A stretch of DNA of 64,000 nucleotides, from positions 1,860,001-1,924,000 of the forward strand of contig NZ_CP041360.1 of the NCBI RefSeq assembly GCF_006965485.1, read 5' to 3'. Numbering within the stretch: position 1 is the first letter of the stretch; each line of letters opens with the position of its first letter. The translations under genes and the position numbers were made by a program. The notes under the pieces are model-generated. The model worked only from the letters and a program-made list of their open reading frames with translations. It had not been told where the DNA came from and searched no databases. Below are positions 17,546 through 26,102 of this stretch, in pieces. The DNA is from Spirosoma sp. KCTC 42546 (GTDB taxonomy: Bacteria > Bacteroidota > Bacteroidia > Cytophagales > Spirosomataceae).

Positions 17546-18904
17546 TCACAATAAATTAATGCGAACGGCTTGGTTTGGACGTAATGTGATTAATGGATTA
17601 GGAATGATGCGCTGATTTACGACAGGCGTAAATTCAAATGAACGTACCAGCATGGCTAACAGAATCTGCATTTCCATCAGTGCAAATTGATTTCCAATAC
17701 ATAGTCGGGGTCCTCCGCCAAAGGGCAGATACGCATACGAATGAAGTTGTTCTTTAGGGCCACCCGGTGCAAATCGATCGGGATCAAATCGGTCGGGATC
17801 GGGCCAGTTTGCTGGGTCTCTATGAAGGAGATAAGGCGAAATTAATGCTGTATCACCGGCCGGGATCGTGTAGGGGCCAATGTGATCCGGATTATGCGCC
17901 CGCCGACTCATGATCCAGGCAGGAGGGTACAAGCGTAATGACTCCTGAACAACTTGCAATGTATACGTCAGCGAACGAAAGGCCTCGGGTGCTGGCGTTG
18001 TGGCATCGCCCAGTACGGTTCGGCTTTCGGTCTGGAGTCGGGCGAGTACGTCGGGATGCTGACTTAAAAGATAGATTGTCCAGGCCATAGAAACGGCCGT
18101 AGTTTCGTGCCCTGCCGAAAAAATGGTTACACACTCATCGCGTAGTTGCTGATCAGACATTTTTTCGCCTGTGTCTTCATCCTCTGCGCTGAGCAGCATA
18201 CCCAACAAATCATCTTTGTCTTCATCTCGCTGGCGTCGTTGGTCAATAACGCCATAGATAAACGAGTCGACCTGCATCCGGGCTCGCTTTGACCGTACAT
18301 TATCGGGCGTTGGCCAGCTATACGGAAACCGGATTGGAGACAACATCTTCTTATTCGCCAGATAGTTGAGGGTATCGAGGGCGCTAGAGAGTCCATCCAG
18401 TTTGCCTGTCGTATCTGACCCGAACAGCGTTTTGCAGACGATGCGCATCGTTATGTCCATAAACGCCTGCGATATATTGACTGGCTGCTTCGTGTTGTGC
18501 TGTTTCAGTTCGGCAATCCAGCTGGCCGTCTCAGCAATCATGGTTGTTGTCAGGGCGGCTAACCTCTGCCGGTGAAAAGCGGGTTGGGCCAGCCGTCGTT
18601 GCCGTCGCCAGAAATCGCCGTCGCTGGTAAGCAAGCCATTCCCCAGAAAAACCTTCAGTATCTCAAAAGCTGGCGAGCGTCCGTAATTGCGGTGATTTTC
18701 CTGCATAACGTGTTTCACATCCTCAGGTCGAAGAACCAGATACTGGTTTCGTCCGCCAATACGCAGATGGACAAGACGATCGTGCTGGCGCTGCAACGTA
18801 TGTAGTGTGCTGAGCGGATTTCGCAGAAAGGCAAGGGTATTGCCTAGTATGGGCAGACCGGGGTGTAGGGGTACGGGAAGAGGAGAATGGGCTGTTGTTT
18901 CCAT
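17546..18904 (-). CDS. Cytochrome P450
   Basis: A haem-thiolate monooxygenase of 452 residues from the ATG at 18904 (METTAHSPLPVPLHPGLPIL); an ATG 24 bases earlier is possible. No membrane anchor is seen, so it should be soluble. The proline-rich start PLHPGLPILGN, the I-helix oxygen-binding motif AGHETTAVSMAW, the K-helix E-x-x-R (ESLRLYPPAW), and the haem loop FGGGPRLCIGNQFA with the ligand Cys near residue 402 are all intact. It resembles the CYP fatty-acid or CYP102-like branch often found in Bacteroidota. No ferredoxin or reductase gene lies nearby. The substrate is unknown. Confidence 0.94.
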   Translation of the reverse strand: METTAHSPLPVPLHPGLPILGNTLAFLRNPLSTLHTLQRQHDRLVHLRIGGRNQYLVLRPEDVKHVMQENHRNYGRSPAFEILKVFLGNGLLTSDGDFWRRQRRLAQPAFHRQRLAALTTTMIAETASWIAELKQHNTKQPVNISQAFMDITMRIVCKTLFGSDTTGKLDGLSSALDTLNYLANKKMLSPIRFPYSWPTPDNVRSKRARMQVDSFIYGVIDQRRQRDEDKDDLLGMLLSAEDEDTGEKMSDQQLRDECVTIFSAGHETTAVSMAWTIYLLSQHPDVLARLQTESRTVLGDATTPAPEAFRSLTYTLQVVQESLRLYPPAWIMSRRAHNPDHIGPYTIPAGDTALISPYLLHRDPANWPDPDRFDPDRFAPGGPKEQLHSYAYLPFGGGPRLCIGNQFALMEMQILLAMLVRSFEFTPVVNQRIIPNPLITLRPNQAVRINLL

Positions 18905-18908
18905 CAAT

Positions 18909-18942
18909 GAAAAGCCATTCCGAAACAACGTTCAGAATGGCT
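18909..18942 (-). terminator. Hairpin between SDR and P450 genes
   Basis: AGCCATTC at 18913-18920 pairs with GAATGGCT at 18935-18942. On the minus strand the hairpin is followed by TTTTC and lies between the SDR stop (18972) and the P450 start, so it likely separates them. Confidence 0.6.
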
Positions 18943-18971
18943 ATAAAGATAATATTGGCTTGGTAGAATCG

Positions 18972-19835
18972 CTATGAATTAACGACCTCTCCGCCGTTTA
19001 CATGGATAACCTGACCTGCAAAATAAGACGCATCCTCCGAAGCCAGAAATACGTAAGCTGGGGCCAATTCGGCAGGTTGACCAGCGCGTTCCATAGGGGT
19101 GTCTTTGCCAAACTCTTCCACTTCTTTAAGTGTTTTCGTCGCCACAATGAGGGGAGTCCAGATAGGGCCGGGCGCCACCGCATTGACCCGAATGTTACGT
19201 TCCAATAAATTCTGCGATAACGAGCGGGTGAAGGACGTAACAGCGCCTTTCGTCGAGGCATAGTCGATCAATGATTCAGTGCCTCGGTAGGATACAACCG
19301 ACGTTGTATTGATGATACAATCGCCCGCTGTCATATACGGCAACAGGATTTTTGTGAATCGAAACATGGCCAGAATATTTAGCTCAAACGTTTCACGCAT
19401 CTGTTGATCTGAGATTCTCGTAAACTCCGTTTGCTCGACATGGTTGGCGGCATTATTGACCAGAATATTGACGTGATCATACGTATCAACAATCAAATCG
19501 ACAGCATCCTGAATAAAAGTCAGTTCTTTCAGATCGCCCGAAACCAGCAGGCAACGACGCCCTTCCGCTTCAACCAGGTCTTTTGTTTTCTGTGCATCCT
19601 CTTCTTCACGAGGATGATAGAGCAAGGCTAAATCGGCTCCTTCGCGGGCGAAGTGGATGGCTACTGCCCGGCCAATTCCCGAATCGCCACCGGTAATGAC
19701 CGCGATTTTATGTTTCAGTTTATCCGACCCCTGATAATCATCCCGAATGTAGATCGGTTGTGGGTCCATTTTATATTCCAGGCCCGGCTGTGCGTTCTGA
19801 TGCTGGGGCTTGGTTTCAATTTCCATTTGATCCAT
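18972..19835 (-). CDS. SDR family oxidoreductase
   Basis: A 287-residue classical short-chain dehydrogenase/reductase with an N-terminal extension of about 40 residues typical of the general-stress (YhdF/YdaD-like) group (HQNAQPGLEYKMDPQPIYI). The cofactor motif TGGDSGIGRA is at about 48-57, followed by NNAANHV, the catalytic Tyr-x-x-x-Lys as DYASTKGAVTSF, and PGPIWTPLI. The closing VNGGEVVN is usual. NAD(P) and substrate preference cannot be told. It has a close paralogue directly upstream on the same strand, so the two arose by tandem duplication. Confidence 0.92.
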   Translation of the reverse strand: MDQMEIETKPQHQNAQPGLEYKMDPQPIYIRDDYQGSDKLKHKIAVITGGDSGIGRAVAIHFAREGADLALLYHPREEEDAQKTKDLVEAEGRRCLLVSGDLKELTFIQDAVDLIVDTYDHVNILVNNAANHVEQTEFTRISDQQMRETFELNILAMFRFTKILLPYMTAGDCIINTTSVVSYRGTESLIDYASTKGAVTSFTRSLSQNLLERNIRVNAVAPGPIWTPLIVATKTLKEVEEFGKDTPMERAGQPAELAPAYVFLASEDASYFAGQVIHVNGGEVVNS

Positions 19836-19850
19836 ACTAGTTGATTTTTA

Positions 19851-19924
19851 TAGAGACGCATACTTGCGTCTCCATATGCGGATGGTTTTAGCTGACGCGC
19901 GTGAGACGCAAGTATGCGTCTCTA
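19851..19924. repeat. Nested inverted repeat with four GAGACGCA copies
   Basis: Bases 19851-19872 are the exact reverse complement of 19903-19924. Each 22-nt arm is itself a hairpin: GAGACGCA, a 4-nt loop (TACT or AGTA), then TGCGTCTC. The element fills almost the whole gap between the two SDR genes and ends two bases from the upstream gene's stop codon. Confidence 0.85.
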
Positions 19925-19926
19925 CA

Positions 19927-20781
19927 TTATGCATTTACAATAGTACCGCCGTTGGGGTGCATGACCTGCCCGGTAATGTAAGAAGCATCTTCTGAAGCCA
20001 GAAATACGTAAGTAGGGGCTACTTCGCTGGGTTGACCAGGGCGTTTCATCGGTACATCTTTGCCAAACTCAGCTACTTCTTCTGCACTAACCGACGCCGG
20101 ATTGAGCGGTGTCCAGATGGGGCCCGGTGCAACAGCGTTCACACGAATACCCTTGGTAATTAAGTTACTGGATAACGCTCTTGTGAAGGTCATAATGGCT
20201 CCCTTGGTGGATGAATATTCGAGCAAATCGGCCCGGCCCTGGTAGGCCGTAACGGAGGTTGTGTTGATAACGGTATCGCCCTTATGTAAGTGAGATACAG
20301 CGGCTTTCGTTACCCGGAAAAACGAATAGATATTGGTTTCGAACGTAGCTAACAAATCCTCATCGGTTTCCTCTTCGAGCGTCTGGTGTTGCAACTGCAA
20401 CCCTGCATTGTTGACCAGAATGTTGAGCTTTCCGAATTGCTTTACCGTATCTTCTACGAGTTGCGTACAGTACGCTTCCTGGCGAATATCGCCCGGTAGC
20501 AACAGGCATTTACGTCCTTCGGCTTCAACTAACTGTTTGGTTTTTTGCGCATCTACGTCCTCTCGGGGGGTATATGAAATGGCAACATCGGCCCCTTCGC
20601 GGGCAAAGTGAACGGCTACTGCCCGTCCAATTCCTGAGTCGCCACCCGTAATAAGCGCGACTTTATCTTTTAGCTTGTTAGCGCCTTTGTAAGAAGGCCG
20701 TATTACCTGCGGCTGTGGGTCCAGTGTGGCTTCAATACCCGGTTGGACGTCCTGATGCTGTGGGGGAATGTCAAGTGTCAT
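19927..20781 (-). CDS. SDR family oxidoreductase (paralogue)
   Basis: A 284-residue short-chain dehydrogenase/reductase. The ATG at 20781 (MTLDIPPQHQDVQPGIEATL) is preferred because it aligns with the start of the neighbouring paralogue; a frame open to 20817 would add 12 residues. Motifs: TGGDSGIGRAVAVHFAREGA, LVNNAGLQ, the catalytic EYSSTKGAIM with Tyr-x-x-x-Lys, and PGPIWTPLNPA. It shares the stress-group N-terminal extension with the downstream copy and differs in the region after NNAG (QHQTLEEETDE). Probably both reduce small carbonyls in the cytoplasm; the exact role is unknown. Confidence 0.92.
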   Translation of the reverse strand: MTLDIPPQHQDVQPGIEATLDPQPQVIRPSYKGANKLKDKVALITGGDSGIGRAVAVHFAREGADVAISYTPREDVDAQKTKQLVEAEGRKCLLLPGDIRQEAYCTQLVEDTVKQFGKLNILVNNAGLQLQHQTLEEETDEDLLATFETNIYSFFRVTKAAVSHLHKGDTVINTTSVTAYQGRADLLEYSSTKGAIMTFTRALSSNLITKGIRVNAVAPGPIWTPLNPASVSAEEVAEFGKDVPMKRPGQPSEVAPTYVFLASEDASYITGQVMHPNGGTIVNA

Positions 20782-20876
20782 AACGTTGCTTTGGTTGTAC
20801 TTTTTGGATAATCCCAAAGCAGCGAGGGTTGTTTACAAAATCTATTGAACTGGTGGATTTTGTTAGGGAAGTGGGC

Positions 20877-23072
20877 TTAAGCGTAGTCGATAGCCATTTG
20901 TGCCACTTCGGCCAGGATATCGTCAACGGTTTCTTTCAGTTCGGGTCCCATGCGCAGGTACTCGGTTGGGTATTCGTCTTTTAAGAAAAACAACGTAGCA
21001 TAATAGAGCGGCTTAAAACGATCTTTTAGCTGCCATTCTTCCTGCTGGAAATAGTTGTAGGCAGTGTGGTATTGTTTTTTTGCTAGGAGGAGTTTTAGGT
21101 AAGAACTATATAGATCTATACGATTTAAATAAGAACTATTTGTAATGTCAAACCCTAAAAGATTATATTGATTATTCCATAAGTATATTATATTGATTGC
21201 GATAAGAACATTTGGTTCTATATCTAAAATAGAACTTATATTGTTTCTAGGTACAAGTATTTCTGTGAGAGAAAGTGCAAATTCTTTTCTGTTTCGGATC
21301 TCTTTGCTGAAATATATAATTAATAATTCAGCAATTAAAGTATAAGTTGATGAGGTAATATTTATTTTTTGAAGATTTTTAAAGTCTATTGAGAAACTAA
21401 CAAATTCCCCATATATGGCATACGGGCCAAGTAATTTCTTCTTTTTGCTTCCCCTATTCAACGATCTTATTTTTAGATATATTATTAATTGTTGAATTAA
21501 TTTATTCTTGTATTTCATTAACTCAATGAAAAAATACTCAGCAAGGTCTTTTCTATTTAAAAGAAGATAGCACCCAATTAGGTCAAGATATACGTTTAAG
21601 GTAATATTTTTGAACTTACTTAACAGTAATGCAGCCTCGTTATATTGTTGTTTTTTTAACATTTCTGTAACTTTCTCATGCCTAGAGTATCCTATTTCAT
21701 TTGCTAATTCTTGCCTCCCTTTCGTAATTAAATAAAGCTTAGTTGTTTTGCTAAGTAAGTCTTCTAACTCTTCATCATTTACAATTCCTGCGAATGCTGT
21801 AGTTAAATATAAAGCGGCTTCTGGGTCTAAACTCCCAACTTCCATTGCCTGAAGGTGCATCTTGATTTTCTCTTGCATCCATTCATTATCCCATTTGAAC
21901 ATTATTTCAAAAAAACGCACTAACCATAAAACTCTTTGATCAGTTCTACGGCCATAACGCATTAAATACCATATATTGAAGAAGCGTTCTTCGAGCCGAT
22001 ATAGATGGTTTTTAGTTGGAGTTTCTTGTTTCTCTATTACTCCATTGTTAATGAGTTGTGTTAGTTGGGCGGATACAGCTTTGCTTTCCAGCCGAACAAT
22101 TTGAGCTATTTCTTTTGTACTAGCGGCATCCCACGCCTGTGCTAGCGCAGCCACAATCTTTTGTTGTTGCGCCGATAAATCGTCAATACGGTGTTTATAG
22201 AGTGGAGTGACTCGATCAAGTAACGTTTCTAAATCTCGAAAAACGGAACCGGAATCATTTTCGACTAAAATTTCAAATAATAGCACCATTGTTCGAATTA
22301 CTCCTCCTGTTAGTCGGCGAATAGCTTCAATACGTCCTGGCTGTCGTTCAATTAATTGCTTAACCGCTTCTGTATGATATGTGTCGCCCAGTTTTAAAAA
22401 TAGGTCGATAGCTTCCTGCCGATTAAGCCCTTCTAGATAAAGAACTTTGAAAAACTCATAGAATGGTTTGGTGTAATCATGTACTTGTTCGATAGCTACT
22501 GATGTAGCGCCGATTAGTCGAAGCTCTGGTGTCGTAAGTAATATTTCACGTAAGCGTTTTTCTTCCTGCGTATCTAACTTTTTTAGCAGATCGCCGATAT
22601 TGTCAATGAGTAGTAGTAATTTTTTATTCTGTTGCTGGAGTGCCGCAATAAGCGTTTGAAAAGCTTGTTGTTCATACTCTGCCTGGCCGTATTGTTTTGT
22701 TATGGTTTCATATAAGTCAACAAACGATGCGTCAGTTTCGCCGAGGTATTGGGCTGTACGTTCCCAGACATCAGCCAGTGAGCTAATGCCATATTCTTCC
22801 TCATTGAATACGATCGGTATTAGGCGCTGGCGTAATTCAGGTAGGTTGTCAATTTCATAGGCAATCCGTAATAGCAATGTTGTTTTTCCCATTCCCCGAA
22901 TCCCCTGAATAAGGTAATGCTGCTCAGGTTTTATCATGGGCGCGTCACGAATATCCCGGAAAATCCGCTCGAATTTTTGCTTGCGGGCAATGAACCCGGC
23001 AATCAACGCTTCTTTACTCTGATTGTGAGGATTGTAGATGGTAGCAATTAGCGGTTGTGGATTAGCAGACAT
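20877..23072 (-). CDS. STAND-like ATPase: P-loop, winged helix, TPR-like region
   Basis: A 731-residue protein from the ATG at 23072 (MSANPQPLIATIYNPHNQS), which overlaps the upstream gene by 11 bases, so the pair is translationally coupled. The P-loop ATPase has Walker A GIRGMGKTT at 57-65, Walker B LLLLIDNIGD at about 152-161 and a sensor-like LIGATS near 187. A winged-helix segment follows (about 300-350: QQKIVAALAQAW, TKEIAQIVRLESKAVSAQL, NGVIEKQE), then FFNIWYLMRYGRR, a motif of archaeal-type ATPases. The rest is helical and TPR-like. Bases about 21080-21760 are far more AT-rich than either end. The order resembles STAND sensor-switch proteins; function unknown. Confidence 0.75.
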   Translation of the reverse strand: MSANPQPLIATIYNPHNQSKEALIAGFIARKQKFERIFRDIRDAPMIKPEQHYLIQGIRGMGKTTLLLRIAYEIDNLPELRQRLIPIVFNEEEYGISSLADVWERTAQYLGETDASFVDLYETITKQYGQAEYEQQAFQTLIAALQQQNKKLLLLIDNIGDLLKKLDTQEEKRLREILLTTPELRLIGATSVAIEQVHDYTKPFYEFFKVLYLEGLNRQEAIDLFLKLGDTYHTEAVKQLIERQPGRIEAIRRLTGGVIRTMVLLFEILVENDSGSVFRDLETLLDRVTPLYKHRIDDLSAQQQKIVAALAQAWDAASTKEIAQIVRLESKAVSAQLTQLINNGVIEKQETPTKNHLYRLEERFFNIWYLMRYGRRTDQRVLWLVRFFEIMFKWDNEWMQEKIKMHLQAMEVGSLDPEAALYLTTAFAGIVNDEELEDLLSKTTKLYLITKGRQELANEIGYSRHEKVTEMLKKQQYNEAALLLSKFKNITLNVYLDLIGCYLLLNRKDLAEYFFIELMKYKNKLIQQLIIYLKIRSLNRGSKKKKLLGPYAIYGEFVSFSIDFKNLQKINITSSTYTLIAELLIIYFSKEIRNRKEFALSLTEILVPRNNISSILDIEPNVLIAINIIYLWNNQYNLLGFDITNSSYLNRIDLYSSYLKLLLAKKQYHTAYNYFQQEEWQLKDRFKPLYYATLFFLKDEYPTEYLRMGPELKETVDDILAEVAQMAIDYA

Positions 23073-24246
23073 ATTTTTTCCACCAGAATTTGAGAATGGA
23101 TGAATTGAATCGGTACGCGTTGGTATCGTCGGTTTGGTGCAAGTAACCGTCATATTCCAGCGACTCAACCGTGGCTTTGTAATTATCGGCAAGCCCGTGC
23201 TTGACTGCCAGATCGTGAACTACGGATTTTTCTACTGGTAATTCTTCGGTAGCCCGGTTCAATACGTCATGCACAAACAGATATTCTGCACCAGGTTCGA
23301 GCCGTTTTTTCAGTCGCTCATAATACTGTTCAAAGTAGATTTTGTTTCGCTGATGAAACACCTGCTGAAAGGCTTTATCAGCCTTTGTATGGTCAATCGG
23401 ATTGCCACTGCTTTCATAGACATCAATAACTTCCTGTACCAATAATTGTACATGAAACGGCATTAGCCAATCAATCTTTTGGAGGATAAAGCGAACAGTC
23501 TCATCGGCAATTTGAATACCTTCCCGTTCAGTGAGTTTTCGGAAGAGTGTACAAGCTTCTTCTTCAGTAAGTGGTGGAATATCGATGTATTGGAGTTGAT
23601 TAACCAGATCACTAGCTTCGAGTTTCTTAACCAGGGGTTGCAAACCAATAGAGCCTGTCAGGAGAAATTGTACTTTGTTCGTCAACTTGCGGTTGTGCAT
23701 CAGTTCACGGAATGTTTGCAGAAACCGCCGGGCTTCCTGCTTACTATGCTTTAACAGGATATTGTCGATTGTTTCGGTGAATTCATCGACCATGATAATG
23801 AGTTTTCCGCCGTCCAGGTCTAACTCTTCCAGTAGTTTCTCAAAATCTGTTTGAAAATTTACAGCTTCTCCTTTGTCGAGTGAAACGTCCAGGAACGGAA
23901 TGGAGACTTTTAGGTTGATCCGTTGCAATAGTCCGCCCGCTACTTTTTTTAGCGTGTCTGTAATTTTCGACATTGTGCGGAAAGCTGGACTATCAATGAC
24001 CTGCTTCGCTAATTCCTTGTAGAAATTATCTACCGAATCAATGGATTGCGTAATAACATACACATAATGATGGGCAGCATCTGGGTTATCCTGAAGAAAG
24101 TTCATCACGGATGTTTTGCCCACTCGTCGAGGGGCAGATAAATACACCGAGCTACCATTACGAATGGCCCGGCGTATTTTGTTGATTACCTGTGGGCGCT
24201 CAAAGAAATCGCTCCCAGCTACAGCTTGGCCGATGATATTTCTCAT
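23062..24246 (-). CDS. Archaeal-type AAA ATPase (ATPase_2-like)
   Basis: A 394-residue P-loop ATPase. It opens GSDFFERPQVINKIRRAI, then Walker A as APRRVGKTS at 38-46, Walker B LIIMVDE at 149-155, and a sensor segment VQFLLTGSIGL. The C-terminal half contains a predicted winged-helix (DVLNRATEELPVEKSVVHDL, SLEYDGYLHQTDDTNAYRFN) and the closing FWWKKYVC, as in archaeal-type ATPases (PF01637-like). It is the first gene of a two-gene operon with the STAND-like ATPase. Its ATG touches an operator-like palindrome, leaving no room for a ribosome-binding site. A cellular role cannot be read from sequence. Confidence 0.8.
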   Translation of the reverse strand: MRNIIGQAVAGSDFFERPQVINKIRRAIRNGSSVYLSAPRRVGKTSVMNFLQDNPDAAHHYVYVITQSIDSVDNFYKELAKQVIDSPAFRTMSKITDTLKKVAGGLLQRINLKVSIPFLDVSLDKGEAVNFQTDFEKLLEELDLDGGKLIIMVDEFTETIDNILLKHSKQEARRFLQTFRELMHNRKLTNKVQFLLTGSIGLQPLVKKLEASDLVNQLQYIDIPPLTEEEACTLFRKLTEREGIQIADETVRFILQKIDWLMPFHVQLLVQEVIDVYESSGNPIDHTKADKAFQQVFHQRNKIYFEQYYERLKKRLEPGAEYLFVHDVLNRATEELPVEKSVVHDLAVKHGLADNYKATVESLEYDGYLHQTDDTNAYRFNSSILKFWWKKYVC

Positions 24247-24327
24247 TTGACAATAATTTTATTGTCAAATATGGTAACAATAGAATTATTGTCAAATCTT
24301 TTAACAATAATTCTATTGTTAAAAGAT
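24245..24327. promoter_or_regulatory. Three palindromic operator-like sites at 27-bp period
   Basis: The core ACAATA-N4-TATTGT occurs at 24250-24265, 24277-24292 and 24304-24319, each exactly 27 bp apart. Site 1 has 11-nt perfect arms (24245-24255 and 24260-24270); site 3 has 14-nt perfect arms (24296-24309 and 24314-24327); site 2 is a weaker mosaic of the two. Site 1 overlaps the start codon of the leftward ATPase gene, and the array lies between that gene and the rightward GMC gene. Confidence 0.85.
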
Positions 24328-24388
24328 CATGCTTTGTATATGGTATGGATAACTGGGATTAGTACTTTTATAACTTAAAGACCTGCTT

Positions 24389-26101
24389 ATGAACATCAAC
24401 ATCGATGCTACCAAACAAAATACCTACGATGCCATCGTTATCGGTTCAGGCATCAGTGGAGGTTGGGCAGCTAAAGAGCTGTGTGAGAAGGGCCTGAAAA
24501 CGCTTGTGTTGGAGCGTGGGCGGGATGTTCGGCACATTGTGGATTACCCGACGGCAACGCTCAATCCCTGGGAGTTTTCGCACCGAAACCGCATGCCCGA
24601 AACATTTGAACAGGCCAATCCGATTGCGACAAAATGCTATGCGCTCGATGAGGGGACGCAGCAGTTTTTTGTGAAAGATGCCGAGCATCCGTACGTCCAG
24701 GAAAAGCCCTTCGACTGGATTCGAGGTTACCAGGTAGGTGGGAAGTCATTGATTTGGGCGCGCCAGACCCAACGCTGGAGCAAATTCGATTTTGAAGCAA
24801 ACGCCCGCGATGGAGCCGCCGTCGATTGGCCAATTCGCTATGAGGATATTGCTCCCTGGTACAGTCATGTCGAAAAATTTGTAGGCATTAGTGGCAATAA
24901 AGATGGGTTGGAAACCCTGCCTGATGGCGAATTTCTTAAACCCTGGGAGCTGAATTGTGTGGAAAAACACATTCAAAAACGGGTTGCCGAACACTACAAA
25001 GACCGCCATGTTATTATTGGCCGGTGTGCGCATTTGACCGAACCAAAGCAAGTTCATTTTGATCAGGGGAGGGCGCAATGTCAGGCACGGCATCTATGTT
25101 ATCGCGGCTGCCCGTATGGCGGCTATTTTAGTTCAAATTCGTCAACGATCCCCTGGGCAGCTAAAACAGGAAAATTGACCCTCCGGCCTGATTCGGTCGT
25201 TCACTCCATTATCTATGATGAGGGTAAACAAAAGGCTACGGGCGTTCGGGTCATTGATGCCCATACGAAACAAATGACCGAGTATTTTGCCCGGATCATT
25301 TTTGTCAATGCGGCTTGCCTGAACACCAATCTACTACTACTCAATTCAACATCCCGCCGTTTCCCGAATGGTTTGGGAAATGATAGTGGCGTGCTTGGGC
25401 ATTATGTAGCTTTTCACAATTACCGGGGTAATATTGTGGCCGATTATGAAGGATTCGACGATGGTTATTATTATGGTCGTCGGCCAACAACGGCATTTAT
25501 GCCTAACTTTCGAAATGTCAGAAAGCAGGAAACTGACTTTCAGCGGGGCTATATGGTAGCCTTCAGTGCGGCACGATCGGGTTGGCAACGCGGCAACGGA
25601 CAAGAAGGTTTTGGGGCTGATTTCAAAGATAAATTAAGTGCCCCTGGAGCCTGGCATGTGTTTATGATGATGCAGGCCGAAACCGTTCCGCGTTTCGAAA
25701 ACCATGTTCGGCTCAGTCCTAATCAAAAAGATCCGTGGGGAATCCCACAACTTGTGACGGCTATCGATTATACGGAGAATGATGTAAAAGTGATGAAGGA
25801 CTTTCTGGAACAGGGGGCCGATATGCTGGAAAAAGCGGGATGTAAGCATATTCATCCGTATGATGACCATCGCAATCCTGGCCTCGATATTCACGAAATG
25901 GGGGGAGTGCGCATGGGGCGCGATCCGAAAACATCCCTGCTGAATGCTCATAACCAGCTTCACAGCGTTAAAAATGTATTTGTAACAGATGGGGCTGCCA
26001 TGACATCGACTGGCTCGCAGAACCCCTCTATCACCTTTATGGCCTTAACGGCCCGGGCCGCAAATTTTGCAGTAGGGGAGATGAAGAAACGAAATTTATA
26101 A
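24389..26101 (+). CDS. GMC family FAD-dependent oxidoreductase
   Basis: A 570-residue glucose-methanol-choline oxidoreductase. The FAD motif GSGISGG is at 19-25 (AIVIGSGISGGWAAKELCEK), with a GYQVGGKSLIWARQ segment and a Cys-rich RHLCYRGCPYGGYFSS in the middle. The C-terminal HEMGGVRMG and the active-site region VTDGAAMTSTGSQNPSITFM close it, where the His and Asn catalytic pair is expected. This branch is common in Bacteroidota and acts on sugars or sugar alcohols, often as a 3-dehydrogenase. No signal peptide is seen. It is followed one base later by a GreA-like gene, so the two are co-transcribed. Confidence 0.92.
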   Translation: MNINIDATKQNTYDAIVIGSGISGGWAAKELCEKGLKTLVLERGRDVRHIVDYPTATLNPWEFSHRNRMPETFEQANPIATKCYALDEGTQQFFVKDAEHPYVQEKPFDWIRGYQVGGKSLIWARQTQRWSKFDFEANARDGAAVDWPIRYEDIAPWYSHVEKFVGISGNKDGLETLPDGEFLKPWELNCVEKHIQKRVAEHYKDRHVIIGRCAHLTEPKQVHFDQGRAQCQARHLCYRGCPYGGYFSSNSSTIPWAAKTGKLTLRPDSVVHSIIYDEGKQKATGVRVIDAHTKQMTEYFARIIFVNAACLNTNLLLLNSTSRRFPNGLGNDSGVLGHYVAFHNYRGNIVADYEGFDDGYYYGRRPTTAFMPNFRNVRKQETDFQRGYMVAFSAARSGWQRGNGQEGFGADFKDKLSAPGAWHVFMMMQAETVPRFENHVRLSPNQKDPWGIPQLVTAIDYTENDVKVMKDFLEQGADMLEKAGCKHIHPYDDHRNPGLDIHEMGGVRMGRDPKTSLLNAHNQLHSVKNVFVTDGAAMTSTGSQNPSITFMALTARAANFAVGEMKKRNL

Positions 26102-26102
26102 G

